Source: Myxococcus sp. CA023 (GTDB lineage: Bacteria; Myxococcota; Myxococcia; Myxococcales; Myxococcaceae). From it: 64,000 nucleotides of DNA. Below the pieces are notes generated by a model, which saw only the letters and a list, made by a program, of their open reading frames with translations, had not been told where the DNA came from and did not search any database. The stretch covers positions 40,222 through 104,221 of the forward strand of contig NZ_JAAEAH010000022.1 in assembly GCF_010998615.1 (NCBI RefSeq), in the 5' to 3' direction. Both the position numbers and the translations under genes were made by a program. Below are positions 1 to 8,206 of this stretch, one piece after another; the first letter of the stretch is position 1, and every line of letters begins with the position of its first letter.

Positions 1-799
1 CCTGCGCTGCCTCCTCCACCTCTTCGAAGTGGATTCGCAGCTGGGTGAAGTTGTACGGCGGCCAGGGGCCGGTCACGTCCACCTGGAAGTTCTCGGGCAG
101 CGTCGCGCCCAGCTTCTCCACGGTCGCGTTGAAGGCGTCGACCTTCTTTTGTGGCACCAGCGCGGCCAGATTCACCACCTCCGACTCATTGCGCGGCTCG
201 TTGACCACGGTCTGCCTGGCCACGGACTCGATTCCATCGAGCACCTTGTCGGCGGTCGCCTCACGGAAGCCGTTGAGCAGGTCGACGAAGTACTTCCCCA
301 GCCCGATCTTCTCTTCGCGCGACGGTTCACCCTCGAGGTAGAGGTCGTCCCGCATCGCCTTGAGCTCGGGGAAGGCGTTGACGTAGTACCCGAACGCATT
401 GGGGTCGCTCAGCCGGATCCGAAGGCCCATCTCCACATTTCCTCTCACCGCACGGAGCTGCGTGAGGAAGTCGTTCGCGTGCTCGGCCAGCAGGTTCCGG
501 ACCTCCCGCTCGCTGCCGGCAATGATGCCGAACGCGACTGGCAGCATCGGCGCCTGGTCCATCACCTGGCCCAGCACTGCGCTGTGGGTGCTGAGGTGTT
601 TGCGCTCCGGCCGAAGCGTCTGCTGCTCGATATTGCTGACGATGGCCGCCAGCTTTCCGGACGTCACCGGGTGCACGTCTGCACCCTGGATGCCGGGAGT
701 GTCGAGGTTCAGCGAGTCGACCACCTCTATCGGAACCACCGCGTACAGGTAGCGTCCCTCCGGGGTGGACTTCTCGTGTCGAGTCTTGGCGCGTGGCAT
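1..799 (-). CDS. GvpF/GvpL family gas vesicle protein, third copy (3' end cut off by window edge)
   Basis: I translated this frame by hand: ATG at 799, no stop before base 1, 266 codons visible. The protein starts MPRAKTRHEK and carries the GvpF/L pattern: an N-terminal 'YLYAVVP' strand, 'LAAIVSNIE', a central 'MLPVAFG' followed by a helical segment, and near the edge the family signature 'GPWPPYNF'. GvpF/L proteins are accessory factors of gas vesicle assembly thought to bind GvpA and help nucleate the shell. The ATG follows AGGACAGGACA, a usable ribosome site. It lies 30 bases after the gvpA stop, so it is very likely the next cistron of the same operon. Little of the C-terminus is missing by comparison with the two upstream paralogues. 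Which of F or L it is cannot be told by eye. Confidence 0.88.
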   Translation of the reverse strand, partial: MPRAKTRHEKSTPEGRYLYAVVPIEVVDSLNLDTPGIQGADVHPVTSGKLAAIVSNIEQQTLRPERKHLSTHSAVLGQVMDQAPMLPVAFGIIAGSEREVRNLLAEHANDFLTQLRAVRGNVEMGLRIRLSDPNAFGYYVNAFPELKAMRDDLYLEGEPSREEKIGLGKYFVDLLNGFREATADKVLDGIESVARQTVVNEPRNESEVVNLAALVPQKKVDAFNATVEKLGATLPENFQVDVTGPWPPYNFTQLRIHFEEVEEAAQ

Positions 800-829
800 G
801 ACGTTGTCCTGTCCTGTTCAGGTGGAAAT

Positions 830-1054
830 TCAGACCGCGACAGGCGCAGCCGCAGCGGCGGTGAGGCCGATGGCGTCGGCGTACTTGAGGTAGGTCTCGA
901 TCGAAGCGATCACGACGCGTGCCTCGATAGTGAGCACCTCGATGCCGACCAGCGAGACCTTCACCCAGGCATCGACCACGATTCCCTTGTCCAGGATCCG
1001 GTCGATGACGTCGGCCGTCGAGGACGTCCCGGTAGAAGTTGAGACGTTTGCCAT
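830..1054 (-). CDS. gvpA: Gas vesicle structural protein GvpA
   Basis: A 74-aa protein with the canonical GvpA core: '[20 protein letters not shown]' (about residues 14-33), '[24 protein letters not shown]' split over the second amphipathic half, then an alanine-rich tail ending AAPVAV. GvpA polymerises into the ribbed protein shell of gas vesicles. The length and the near-invariant LDKG, EAR and ETYLKYA elements match the family well. The ATG is preceded by AGAAAGGATG inside the end of the upstream gvpF/L gene, which stops only 7 bases before, so expression is likely coupled to the operon. Only one GvpA/J/M/S-type gene is visible; others may lie beyond the left edge. Confidence 0.97.
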   Translation of the reverse strand: MANVSTSTGTSSTADVIDRILDKGIVVDAWVKVSLVGIEVLTIEARVVIASIETYLKYADAIGLTAAAAAPVAV

Positions 1055-1061
1055 GACGTAT

Positions 1062-1829
1062 TCATCCTTTCTCTTGGAGATGCTCCAGCTCGGCGAGGGC
1101 CGCGACGGCAGGCTTTGCCAGGTCTGCCACGAAGCCGTAGGGGGGCCACGGGCCGCTGCACATCACATTGCCGGGGCAGTCTTTCTGAAAGCGAAGGAAG
1201 GCCCGCCGGAACTCGGCGAGCTTGGGGCGCTCCACCAGGAAGGCCATGGAGAGCAGCTGCCCGTCTGGGCGAGCGGCATGGTCCCAGGTGTAGCGGACGA
1301 ACTGCCCGGAGAAGGCCGCCTGCGCCCGCTCCGCCATGCGCCGGGCAGCGCGGTCCACACGTGTCTGCTGCGCGTAGAAGCGACGCCGGTTGTCCAGGTA
1401 GGCTCGTCCGCGGGTCTGGGCGTCCGCCCCGGTGGGCGCCCCTGCCTGCTCCGGGGGCTCGGCCACGTCCGACTCCTGGAACAGGATGCGCAGACCCATT
1501 TCGTCACAGCCCTCCACCTGGGCCAGCGCGTCCGAGAACTGCCGCTCGTAGCGGTGCAGGAACTCCACCACCTGTTCGGGGTGATGGACGAAGCAGCCGT
1601 AGCGCATGGGCAACACCGCCAGTCGGCGGTGCAGCTGCTCGACCACCCGGGCGTACTCCAGCGCCTGCTCGATGCCGGCCGAGGAGGCCAGCTCCTCCTC
1701 CATCGGCGAGATGGCCGCAGCCAGGTTGCCGTGCTTCACCGCCATCAGCGGCGCCTGGTTCAGCCCCGGCGGCAGCGCCTCCTTCGCTGCCTGCCGTGCG
1801 TCCAGGATGCCGTACATGATTGACTTCAC
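1062..1829 (-). CDS. GvpF/GvpL family gas vesicle protein, second copy
   Basis: A 255-aa protein starting at GTG 1829 (reads [13 protein letters not shown]), chosen because GAGGAGCAGCC sits just ahead of it. The open frame extends far upstream, but only as an antisense shadow of the previous gene. GvpF/L features: N-terminal 'MYGILD', 'LAAAISPM', the central '[10 protein letters not shown]', and the C-terminal signature 'SGPWPPYGF' about 35 residues from the end. Compared with the other two copies it has an arginine-rich middle (about residues 140-175). The start codon overlaps the stop of the upstream paralogue by four bases, which suggests translational coupling. Function: accessory assembly factor for the gas vesicle shell, by family. 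Confidence 0.93.
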   Translation of the reverse strand: MKSIMYGILDARQAAKEALPPGLNQAPLMAVKHGNLAAAISPMEEELASSAGIEQALEYARVVEQLHRRLAVLPMRYGCFVHHPEQVVEFLHRYERQFSDALAQVEGCDEMGLRILFQESDVAEPPEQAGAPTGADAQTRGRAYLDNRRRFYAQQTRVDRAARRMAERAQAAFSGQFVRYTWDHAARPDGQLLSMAFLVERPKLAEFRRAFLRFQKDCPGNVMCSGPWPPYGFVADLAKPAVAALAELEHLQEKG

Positions 1830-2668
1830 GGCTGCTCCTCCAGGCTGGGGCAGAAGCTGTAGGGAGGCCAGGGGCCGGTCGCCTCCACCGTCAACCCCTG
1901 CGGCTGGTACCGGGCCGCGAGCTGCTGCAAGCGCTGGGTGAACCGCTGCACCTGCCCGGAGTGCACCAGGAACGCGGAGTTCAGCACCATGTCGTCCTGC
2001 CGGCCCGAGATCCCGCGATCTGCCAGGCGCAGGGGTTTCACCGAGATCGCCCCCGGGGCGAGCTCCTCGCGGATGTGGGCCGCCAGGCTCTGTCCCTCGT
2101 TGCGGCTGCGCACGTCGAGCTCGCGCTGCAGCTTCTTCTCGTGGAAGTAGCGCGCGCCGGGAGTCTCGGGGAGGTGCTGGAGGCGCTGGCGGAACTCGGG
2201 CGCTCGCTCCAGATGAGCGCGCAGGCGCTGGGCGTTGGCGTAGACCTTGACTGCCCATTCCTCCTTGTCGGCGATGTCGTCGAGGAATCTGGAGATCTCC
2301 TGCCGGTGGGCGTCGACCGCCTCGGACAGCGCTCGCGGTGAGGAGAAGATCGCCCCGAAGCTCACCGGAAGCACCGGCGAGGACTGCATCACCTCCTCGA
2401 GCACGCGCTCGTGCCTGACCGCCCGGGGGGCCACCCACTCCAGGTCCTGGGTGTGGTCCGCACCCTCCGGCCCCAGGAACTCCTCCATCGAGAGAGGACT
2501 GTAGATGGCGGCAAGGTTCCCCAGCTTCAGCGTCCGCACGTCGGCGGCGCCGCTGACACCGGGAACGGAGAAGCGCTCCACCGCCCCTGCCCGCGTGAAG
2601 CCATAGACGTACAGGGACTGCTGGCCCTTGCGGCGCCCCTGCACATCGGGATTGCCGTGGGCTCTCAT
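1826..2668 (-). CDS. GvpF/GvpL family gas vesicle protein, first copy
   Basis: A 280-aa protein starting at ATG 2668, whose first bases overlap the stop of the AAA+ gene as ATGA. It has 'SLYVYGFTRAG' at the N-terminus, 'LAAIYSPLSMEEF', 'SSPVLPVSFGAIF' in the middle, a long charged helical stretch, and the family signature 'GPWPPYSF' near the C-terminus. The N-terminal half of GvpF/L has a ferredoxin-like fold and the C-terminal half an alpha/beta fold in solved relatives. Three GvpF/L paralogues around one gvpA is more than the simplest gas vesicle clusters carry, and they have diverged well beyond recent duplicates. The longer open frame running up to 2788 is not supported by a ribosome site. 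Confidence 0.93.
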   Translation of the reverse strand: MRAHGNPDVQGRRKGQQSLYVYGFTRAGAVERFSVPGVSGAADVRTLKLGNLAAIYSPLSMEEFLGPEGADHTQDLEWVAPRAVRHERVLEEVMQSSPVLPVSFGAIFSSPRALSEAVDAHRQEISRFLDDIADKEEWAVKVYANAQRLRAHLERAPEFRQRLQHLPETPGARYFHEKKLQRELDVRSRNEGQSLAAHIREELAPGAISVKPLRLADRGISGRQDDMVLNSAFLVHSGQVQRFTQRLQQLAARYQPQGLTVEATGPWPPYSFCPSLEEQP

Positions 2669-4800
2669 GGCCGGCGTGCCTCCTTGTGCCCACGGATCGC
2701 CTTGAGCAGGCTCTCGGATGTGATGACGAGGCGCTTTCCCTTGCCGCTGATGACGTGACGCACGGCATCCCAGGCGGCCTGGTTGCACACGGCCTGGATG
2801 TCGGCGCCGGAGAAGGACTCGCTGCGTGCAGCGAGCACGTCCAGGCCGAGGTCCTTCTCCACTGGCTTGTCGCGCAGGTGGACCTGGAAGATTTCGCGCC
2901 GCGCCTCGCGGTCCGGCAGCGGCACGTCGACGAGCAGGTCGAAGCGTCCCGGGCGCAGCAGCGCAGGGTCGAGCAGGTCCGCGCGGTTGGTGGCCGCGAG
3001 CACCAGCACACCGGTCAGCTCCTCGATGCCATCCATCTCGGACAGGAACTGGCTGACGACCCTTTCTGTGACGCGCTCGTCCATCCCCCCGGCAGAGCGC
3101 GTCGGCACGAGCGAGTCGAACTCATCGAAGAAGATGATGCAGGGGGCCGCCTGACGGGCCTTCTGGAAGGTCTCGCGCACCCCCCTCTCGGACTCCCCCA
3201 CGAACTTGCTGAGCAGCGCCGGGCCCTTGACCGAGATGAAGTTGACCTGGCTCTCGTGGGCGGCGGCCTTGGCCATCAGCGTCTTGCCGCAGCCGGGAGG
3301 GCCGCTCAGCAGCACGCCCTTGGGGGGGCGGACCTTGGCCCGCGCGAACTCCTCGGGGTACCGGAGCGGCCACTCCACCGCCTCGATGAGCCGCTGCTTG
3401 AGCTGCCCCAGTCCGCCCACGTCCTTCCAGCCCACATCCGGGGTCTCCACGAACACCTCGCGGATCGCCGATGGCCCCACCTCGTGCAGCGCCGCCTGGA
3501 AGTCGGCCATCGTCACCTGGAGCTGCATCACCTCGTCGTAGGGAATCTCGGCCGAGGCGAAGTCGATGTGGGGAATCAGCCGGCGCAGGCAGGTCATCGC
3601 CGCCTCGCGGCACAGGGCCTGGAGGTCTGCGCCTACGAAGCCATGCGTCACGGCCGCCAGATGGTCCAGGTCCACGTCCTCTGCCAGCGGCATGCCCCGG
3701 CTGTGGATGGCGAGGATCTCCTTGCGCGACGTGCGGTCGGGGATGGAGATGGCGATCTCGCGGTCGAACCGCCCCGGGCGACGCAGCGCCGGGTCCAGCA
3801 CGTTGGGGATGTTGGTGGCAGCCAGCACGATGACGTGCCGGCGTTGGGCCAGGCCGTCCATCAGCGACAGCAGCTGCGCCACCACGCGCTTCTCCACCTC
3901 GCCCTGCACGTTCTCGCGCCGGGGAGCGATGGCGTCTATCTCGTCCACGAAGATGATGGCCGGGGCCCTGCGCTGGGCCTCGTCGAAGATCTGCCGGAGG
4001 TGGGCCTCACTCTCTCCGTAGAACTTGTGCATGATCTCCGGGCCGGTGATGGTGAAGAACGCCGCCGCCGTCTCGTGGGCCACCGCCCGGGCGATCAGCG
4101 TCTTGCCGCAGCCCGGCGGGCCATACAGCAGCACCCCCTTGGGGGCGTCGATCCCGAGCCGCTCGAACACCTCCGGATACCGCAGCGGCAGCTCCACGAT
4201 CTCGCGGATGCGGCCCAGCTCCCGCTTCAGCCCACCCACGTCCTCGTAGCTGACGGCGCGCGCCCGCTCGTGCGTCACCTTCTCCTTCTCCGGCGCCTTG
4301 GCGACCTCCAGCATGGTGTTGGGGTGAATCACCACCGCCCCCACAGGAGCGGTCTCGACGACGCGGAAGTCGGCCGTGCGGCTGCCGAACAGCAGCGCCC
4401 GGACCCGGTCCCCCTTCACCACCGGCAGTCCGTCCAGCAGCGTGCCGATGTAGGCCAGGTCACGCTGCGCGGGGGTGAACTCCAGGGGCGCCAGCACGAC
4501 CTTCTCGGCGTGTCGGGCAGGGGCCAGGGTCAGCTTCACCGGCTCGTCCAGCTGCACCCCGGTGTTGGCCCGGGTCACACCGTCAATCTGGAGGATTCCG
4601 CGCCCCCGGGCGTCCGGGTAGGAGGGCATCACCTTGGCCGCGCTGCGGCGCTTGCCGGACAGCGTGACGATGTCGCCGATCTGCGCCCCCAGCCGCTGCA
4701 TGTCGGCGGGGTCCATGCGGGCGAGGCCACGGCCCAGGTCCTTGCCGAGGGACTCGGCGGCACGCAGCGTCTGCGTACGTTCCCGTGTCGCGACGGTCAC
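2665..4800 (-). CDS. CDC48/VAT-like tandem AAA+ ATPase of the gas vesicle operon
   Basis: A 711-aa protein with the full CDC48 layout: an N-terminal double-psi barrel-like domain (about residues 1-165), then D1 with Walker A GPPGCGKT at 227-234 and Walker B IIFVDEID near 282, and D2 with Walker A GPPGCGKT at 500-507 and Walker B IIFFDEFD near 555. Both modules keep the second region of homology arginines (RRPGRFD, LRPGRFD). Such proteins use ATP to unfold or dissociate protein assemblies. CDC48-type genes are recurrent companions of gvp genes in bacteria, so a role in vesicle assembly or turnover is a reasonable inference. Both ends overlap neighbouring gvp genes by four bases, which ties it firmly to the operon. 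Confidence 0.95.
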   Translation of the reverse strand: MTVATRERTQTLRAAESLGKDLGRGLARMDPADMQRLGAQIGDIVTLSGKRRSAAKVMPSYPDARGRGILQIDGVTRANTGVQLDEPVKLTLAPARHAEKVVLAPLEFTPAQRDLAYIGTLLDGLPVVKGDRVRALLFGSRTADFRVVETAPVGAVVIHPNTMLEVAKAPEKEKVTHERARAVSYEDVGGLKRELGRIREIVELPLRYPEVFERLGIDAPKGVLLYGPPGCGKTLIARAVAHETAAAFFTITGPEIMHKFYGESEAHLRQIFDEAQRRAPAIIFVDEIDAIAPRRENVQGEVEKRVVAQLLSLMDGLAQRRHVIVLAATNIPNVLDPALRRPGRFDREIAISIPDRTSRKEILAIHSRGMPLAEDVDLDHLAAVTHGFVGADLQALCREAAMTCLRRLIPHIDFASAEIPYDEVMQLQVTMADFQAALHEVGPSAIREVFVETPDVGWKDVGGLGQLKQRLIEAVEWPLRYPEEFARAKVRPPKGVLLSGPPGCGKTLMAKAAAHESQVNFISVKGPALLSKFVGESERGVRETFQKARQAAPCIIFFDEFDSLVPTRSAGGMDERVTERVVSQFLSEMDGIEELTGVLVLAATNRADLLDPALLRPGRFDLLVDVPLPDREARREIFQVHLRDKPVEKDLGLDVLAARSESFSGADIQAVCNQAAWDAVRHVISGKGKRLVITSESLLKAIRGHKEARRP

Positions 4801-5321
4801 GAGCGGCTCTCCTCCTGGGCGGTGAGGCGGATCTCGAGGACGCCGTGGCGGCAGCTGGTGTGCATCTGCCGGCGGGTGAAGCGCCTGGGGAGCAGGACCT
4901 CCTTGTGGTACTTGAGCGCCCCGTGCTCGGCATGCAGGGTCAGGATGTCTTCACGGAGTTCCAGCGTGATGTCCTTGCGGTCGACACCTGGCAGCTCGGC
5001 CACCACCAGCACGTCCGGCCCCTCCTCGAAGACATCCACCAGGGGCTCGCGGATGGGGTGGACGACCGCCTTGCCGGTCTGGTGATCCTGGCGGATGTTC
5101 CCGAAGGGCTCCACGCGCGGAATGCCGCTCGGTTGCCCGGGTGCGCCTCCTCCGATCCGCACGTTGAAGCCATAGACGCCCCTGAGCCCCTTGTCGGAGG
5201 CTCCGAGCTCTCCGGAGCGTTGGAGCTGTTCGCCCTTCTCCGCGAGCTCCGCCAGTTTCGTGACGAGGGTGGTGATTCCTTCGAGGAACCCTCCACCGCT
5301 GATGCCGGTCTTCTCTGCCAT
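4797..5321 (-). CDS. Hsp20/alpha-crystallin family protein, GvpH-like
   Basis: A 174-aa protein, first gene of the gas vesicle operon. The N-terminal 45 residues are helical and charged ('LAELAEKGEQLQRSGELG'), as in GvpH proteins. A glycine/proline linker is followed by an alpha-crystallin domain (about residues 90-170) with 'PLVDVFEEGPDVLVVAELPG' and 'ITLELREDILTLHA'. It ends with a C-terminal 'LEIRL' strand. Small heat-shock proteins of this type keep GvpA soluble before assembly. The ATG at 5321 is preceded by AGGTGGAGCA. Its stop overlaps the start of the AAA+ gene. It may be called gvpH; I leave the symbol empty because the Hsp20 call is safer than the orthology. Confidence 0.9.
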   Translation of the reverse strand: MAEKTGISGGGFLEGITTLVTKLAELAEKGEQLQRSGELGASDKGLRGVYGFNVRIGGGAPGQPSGIPRVEPFGNIRQDHQTGKAVVHPIREPLVDVFEEGPDVLVVAELPGVDRKDITLELREDILTLHAEHGALKYHKEVLLPRRFTRRQMHTSCRHGVLEIRLTAQEESRS

Positions 5322-5661
5322 TGCTCCACCTGTCGTGATTCAAAGCTCTGGCATCCCCCCCTCCATGCCCAGCGGCAAGACTCGAAGTGGGGATTCCGCC
5401 CGCCCCATGCCCAGCTAGGAGCGGCACGGATAGGGGCCGGCTGGTGATGCCTGGTCGGCGGGTATCGGCGCATCGCCTGAGGGGGGCTCGTCAGTCATGT
5501 CGCCCCCTGCCCATCGCCCGGGAGGTGGCAGATCGACCTGGGAGGGGCGGGAGGGGCGGGGCCGCCTCACCTCCCTGAACTTCGCCGCCTGTCGTGTCTA
5601 CGTTCTGCATGGACAGCGCATGCGCGTCCGGCACGCGTGTGCGTCAGCGGTGTGAGCACCC
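5322..5661. promoter_or_regulatory. Divergent intergenic region between gas vesicle operon and PDZ gene
   Basis: This 340-base region has no convincing gene and must hold the promoters of two divergent units. It is very G-rich on the plus strand from about 5480 to 5570 (runs such as GGGAGGGGCGGGAGGGGCGGGG). It carries an exact 11-base direct repeat, CCATGCCCAGC, at 5363-5373 and 5405-5415, on the gvp side, with centre-to-centre spacing of 42 bases (four helical turns). That spacing is typical of a regulator site pair, but no regulator can be named. No clear sigma-70 or sigma-54 hexamers were recognised. Confidence 0.5.
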
Positions 5662-6798
5662 ATGGCCTCGGTCAAAGGAATTGCGAACGGGGGGAACACG
5701 CGCAAGCGCGTCCAGCAAGAGACGCTCCCCCAGGATGTACAGGCGCAGGAAATGGAACGGTTCCACGCGCAGCGCGAGGCGCTCATCGCCGACGTTGCGC
5801 AGTCTGGAGCGAGGCTCCTCACGGTCGCGGCCAGGCGGTTGCCAACCGTGCTGACGCGGCCCGTGCTCGAGGGGGGAATCCGCGTTCTCCAGGACACCAC
5901 CCTCTACCTCCAAGAAGCGTCGATGGAGGAGTGGCTCCACGCCGCGCAAAAAAAGCTGAAGGCGAGGCCGGGGAGCTCCATCCTCGGGCTGCTGGGCATT
6001 GGACTGCTCGCCGGGCGGCTGCTCCGTAAGATGGCGGAGAAGGGGGGCAAGACGGGAGGGGCCGAGGCCTTCCGAGAACGATTGCGCGAGAGCATGTTCC
6101 TGGCGACCCATGGTGGAGTGGGGCGGCCCCCAGCCGCGACGCGCCTGCGCCTGCAGAAGGCTGGAGGGCCGAAGCAGGGGGCGCCACGCAAGCGCGACGT
6201 GAAGGAGAGAGCGCTGCGAAAGCCCGCGGTGAGGGCGAAGGAAGTGGCGCGAGACGTCGCCGAGGGCGCCCAGGACGCAACACGCGCCTTCGACGAGGTC
6301 ACCAAGAGCGCCCAGGGTGCAACACGCGCGTTCTCAGAGGCGACCCGGGGCGCAGCGCGCGAGGGCGGTGGGGTTGCGAGCGGCGCGCGCAAGGCGATGA
6401 AGGACACAAGGCGCGAGGTCGCTCAAGGGGCAGCGAAGCCAGGGGTGAAGAAGTCGCCGCCCAGCACCGAGGCCACGTCCACGAAGGCGCCCGCACAAGC
6501 GCCGAGCGGCTACCTCGGTATGGGGGCCTTCCCCGTCCGGCTCCCGGAGAGGCTTGCGAAGGCCCATGGCACCCAGAGCGGCCTCAAGGTCGCGAGCGTG
6601 GAGCCGGATGGCCCGGCCGAGGAGGCGGGGCTGCATCCGGGTGACACGCTGCTCACGCTCGAGGGTCAGCCATTGCGAGAGGTGGATGACCTGGTCGCGC
6701 AGATGCCTCCGGAACGTGTGGGCCAGACCGTGCACGCCAAGGTGCTGCGCGCCGGGGCTGCCAGGGTCATCGACCTCACCGTTGGCGCGCACCCCTGA
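5662..6798 (+). CDS. PDZ-domain protein with hydrophobic segment and helical repeats, divergent from gvp operon
   Basis: A 378-aa protein. Residues 1-100 are mainly amphipathic helix. Residues 106-122 ('ILGLLGIGLLAGRLL') form one hydrophobic, glycine-rich segment that could insert in a membrane or pack on a vesicle shell. Residues 155-275 are basic, alanine-rich and probably disordered or coiled. They contain a 14-residue tandem repeat (203-230) of the kind seen in LEA-like and GvpP/GvpT-type accessory proteins. Residues 284-374 form a PDZ domain with 'GYLGMGAF', 'GPAEEAGLHPGDTLLTLEG' and a final beta strand. No protease domain or signal peptide is present. The position opposite the gvp operon suggests a gas-vesicle or envelope adaptor role, but this is inference only. 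Confidence 0.8.
   Translation: MASVKGIANGGNTRKRVQQETLPQDVQAQEMERFHAQREALIADVAQSGARLLTVAARRLPTVLTRPVLEGGIRVLQDTTLYLQEASMEEWLHAAQKKLKARPGSSILGLLGIGLLAGRLLRKMAEKGGKTGGAEAFRERLRESMFLATHGGVGRPPAATRLRLQKAGGPKQGAPRKRDVKERALRKPAVRAKEVARDVAEGAQDATRAFDEVTKSAQGATRAFSEATRGAAREGGGVASGARKAMKDTRREVAQGAAKPGVKKSPPSTEATSTKAPAQAPSGYLGMGAFPVRLPERLAKAHGTQSGLKVASVEPDGPAEEAGLHPGDTLLTLEGQPLREVDDLVAQMPPERVGQTVHAKVLRAGAARVIDLTVGAHP
6268..6351 (+). repeat. 42-bp tandem duplication inside the PDZ gene
   Basis: Two adjacent 42-base units (6268-6309 and 6310-6351) encode AQDATRAFDEVTKS and AQGATRAFSEATRG. The amino-acid pattern AQxATRAFxExTxx is conserved with five changes. The units are in frame, so the helical linker could expand or contract in 14-residue steps. 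Confidence 0.8.
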
Positions 6799-7082
6799 GC
6801 CGGGTGTCGCGAGCGCTCATGCGGCTCACGATGACTTGACGGAGCCGGAGGAGGACCTGCGGCGCGAGGAGGACGTGCGGGGCCTGGGCGCTCCCTGCTA
6901 ACGAAGGCGCGCCAGCCCCGCGAGCCCTTTCAAGCCACTTCCGGAGTGCTTGCCTGGCGGTGGACATCTCCCTGCCGAGGAGGCTCGGGACGTGTCGATG
7001 TGTTTCGAGGCTCCGGATGGAGGAACTCCCGGGCATAGACTGGTGGCCGTTGTCCTCGCATCCTTCGAAGGGGCCCTCGCGC

Positions 7083-8201
7083 GTGCGTCCATTCTTCATC
7101 GTCCTCGGCTGTTCCTTGGTCCTCGGGTGCGCGTCCACGCCGAAGCCCGTTCCAGCAGCGCCTCCCGAAGCCGCCGAGACGTCCCAGGCGGAGCACGAGA
7201 CACCGGCGTACCTCTCACCCTCCGAAATCGTGAAGGTGCTGGAGGATTCCAAGGTCGCTTACCGGGTCGAAGGCAAGGACTCACCCCCGGGCGGGTGGGG
7301 CGACCAGCTGTGGCCTCAGCGCGTGGCCCTGATTGACGTCCCCCAGGTGGAGGTGGAGGACGGCCGCCGCACCATCCGCGAGTGGCCCACGCCCGCCGGG
7401 CTGAAAGCCCTGCTCGATGAGGCCGAGCCCCACTTCCAGGCGAAGCGCTACGACGAGGCCGCGAAGCTGTACGCCCAGGCCACGGACCTGTGTCCCGAGT
7501 GCTACGTGGCGTGGGTCTTCCGGGGTGACGCGGACTACTTCGCCGGAGACGCGGCCACCGCGCTGGAGCACTACGGCCGCGCCACCACCCTCAACCCCTA
7601 TGACCACCGTGCCTGGTTCTTCCGGGGCAATGCCCTGGCGAAGCTGGGGCGCTTCGAGGAGGCGCTGGATGCCTGGGCGCAGTGCCTGGCGCTGAGCCCG
7701 CGCTACCCCGTCATCCGCCAGTTCTTCCGCACCAACGCGCACCTGGGGTTGGTCATCCGCGGTGACACCATTGTTCCGCGCGGGTACGCCGAGCGCGACG
7801 CGGAGGGCGTCTCCATCCAGTTCGACCCCAACCACGACCCTGCCTGGCTGGCGTTCGCCAACTGCAAGGCCCTGTGGCTGGGCGAGCCGTCACACCGGGC
7901 GAAGATGACGGGCTCCACCGAGGAGCAGTTCACCTCCGTGGAGGAGATGGAGTGCCTGGCATCGGCGCTGGCGGTCCATGAGAGCCAGAAGGCGGAGGGC
8001 AAGACGGATGCCTCGGACCCCACGCTGGACCGCCTCTTCGCCATCGCCCAGGAGGGGCTGCTGCTGGAGGCGGTGTTGTTCGAGGTGGGCGCGCGCGTCC
8101 ACCCTCAAATCGCGCTCACCCTGGAGGATGAGCTCCGCCGGCGCCTCAAGAAGTACGTGCTCACGCACGTCCTGGTACCGGCGGGAGGCCACGGGGGCTG
8201 A
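7083..8201 (+). CDS. TPR-repeat lipoprotein of unknown function
   Basis: A 372-aa protein from GTG 7083. This start is preferred because GAAGGGG precedes it and because it puts a classical lipoprotein signal at the N-terminus: 'VRPFFIVLGCSLVLGCAS', with Cys17 as the probable lipidated residue. The mature part begins with a proline/alanine-rich linker. At about residues 110-215 it has two to three tetratricopeptide repeats ('AEPHFQAKRYDEAAKLYAQATDL', then ALEHYGRATTLNPYDHRAW and LGRFEEALDAWAQCLALSP, split here into parts). The C-terminal 150 residues are not recognised. TPRs bind partner proteins; the target is unknown. It is transcribed toward, and ends 5 bases before, the convergent TonB-like gene. 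The 6799-7082 stretch upstream holds no gene that I can support. Confidence 0.85.
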   Translation: MRPFFIVLGCSLVLGCASTPKPVPAAPPEAAETSQAEHETPAYLSPSEIVKVLEDSKVAYRVEGKDSPPGGWGDQLWPQRVALIDVPQVEVEDGRRTIREWPTPAGLKALLDEAEPHFQAKRYDEAAKLYAQATDLCPECYVAWVFRGDADYFAGDAATALEHYGRATTLNPYDHRAWFFRGNALAKLGRFEEALDAWAQCLALSPRYPVIRQFFRTNAHLGLVIRGDTIVPRGYAERDAEGVSIQFDPNHDPAWLAFANCKALWLGEPSHRAKMTGSTEEQFTSVEEMECLASALAVHESQKAEGKTDASDPTLDRLFAIAQEGLLLEAVLFEVGARVHPQIALTLEDELRRRLKKYVLTHVLVPAGGHGG

Positions 8202-8206
8202 GCGCC

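Noticed and set aside
2686..5085. An open frame of 799 codons on the plus strand across the AAA+ ATPase gene
   Set aside because: It is antisense to a protein with two complete AAA+ modules. The composition (runs of His/Arg/Leu/Gln) is that of the complement of GC-rich coding sequence, with no domain or ribosome site.
5341..5380. Sigma-54 promoter (TGGCAT...TGC) ahead of the gvp/PDZ genes
   Set aside because: The distance between GG and GC is 17 bases instead of 12, so the required spacing is missing.
6960..7082. Longer N-terminus of the TPR lipoprotein (41 codons upstream)
   Set aside because: It would bury the lipoprotein signal inside the chain and has no ribosome site, whereas GTG 7083 gives a perfect signal with GAAGGGG ahead.
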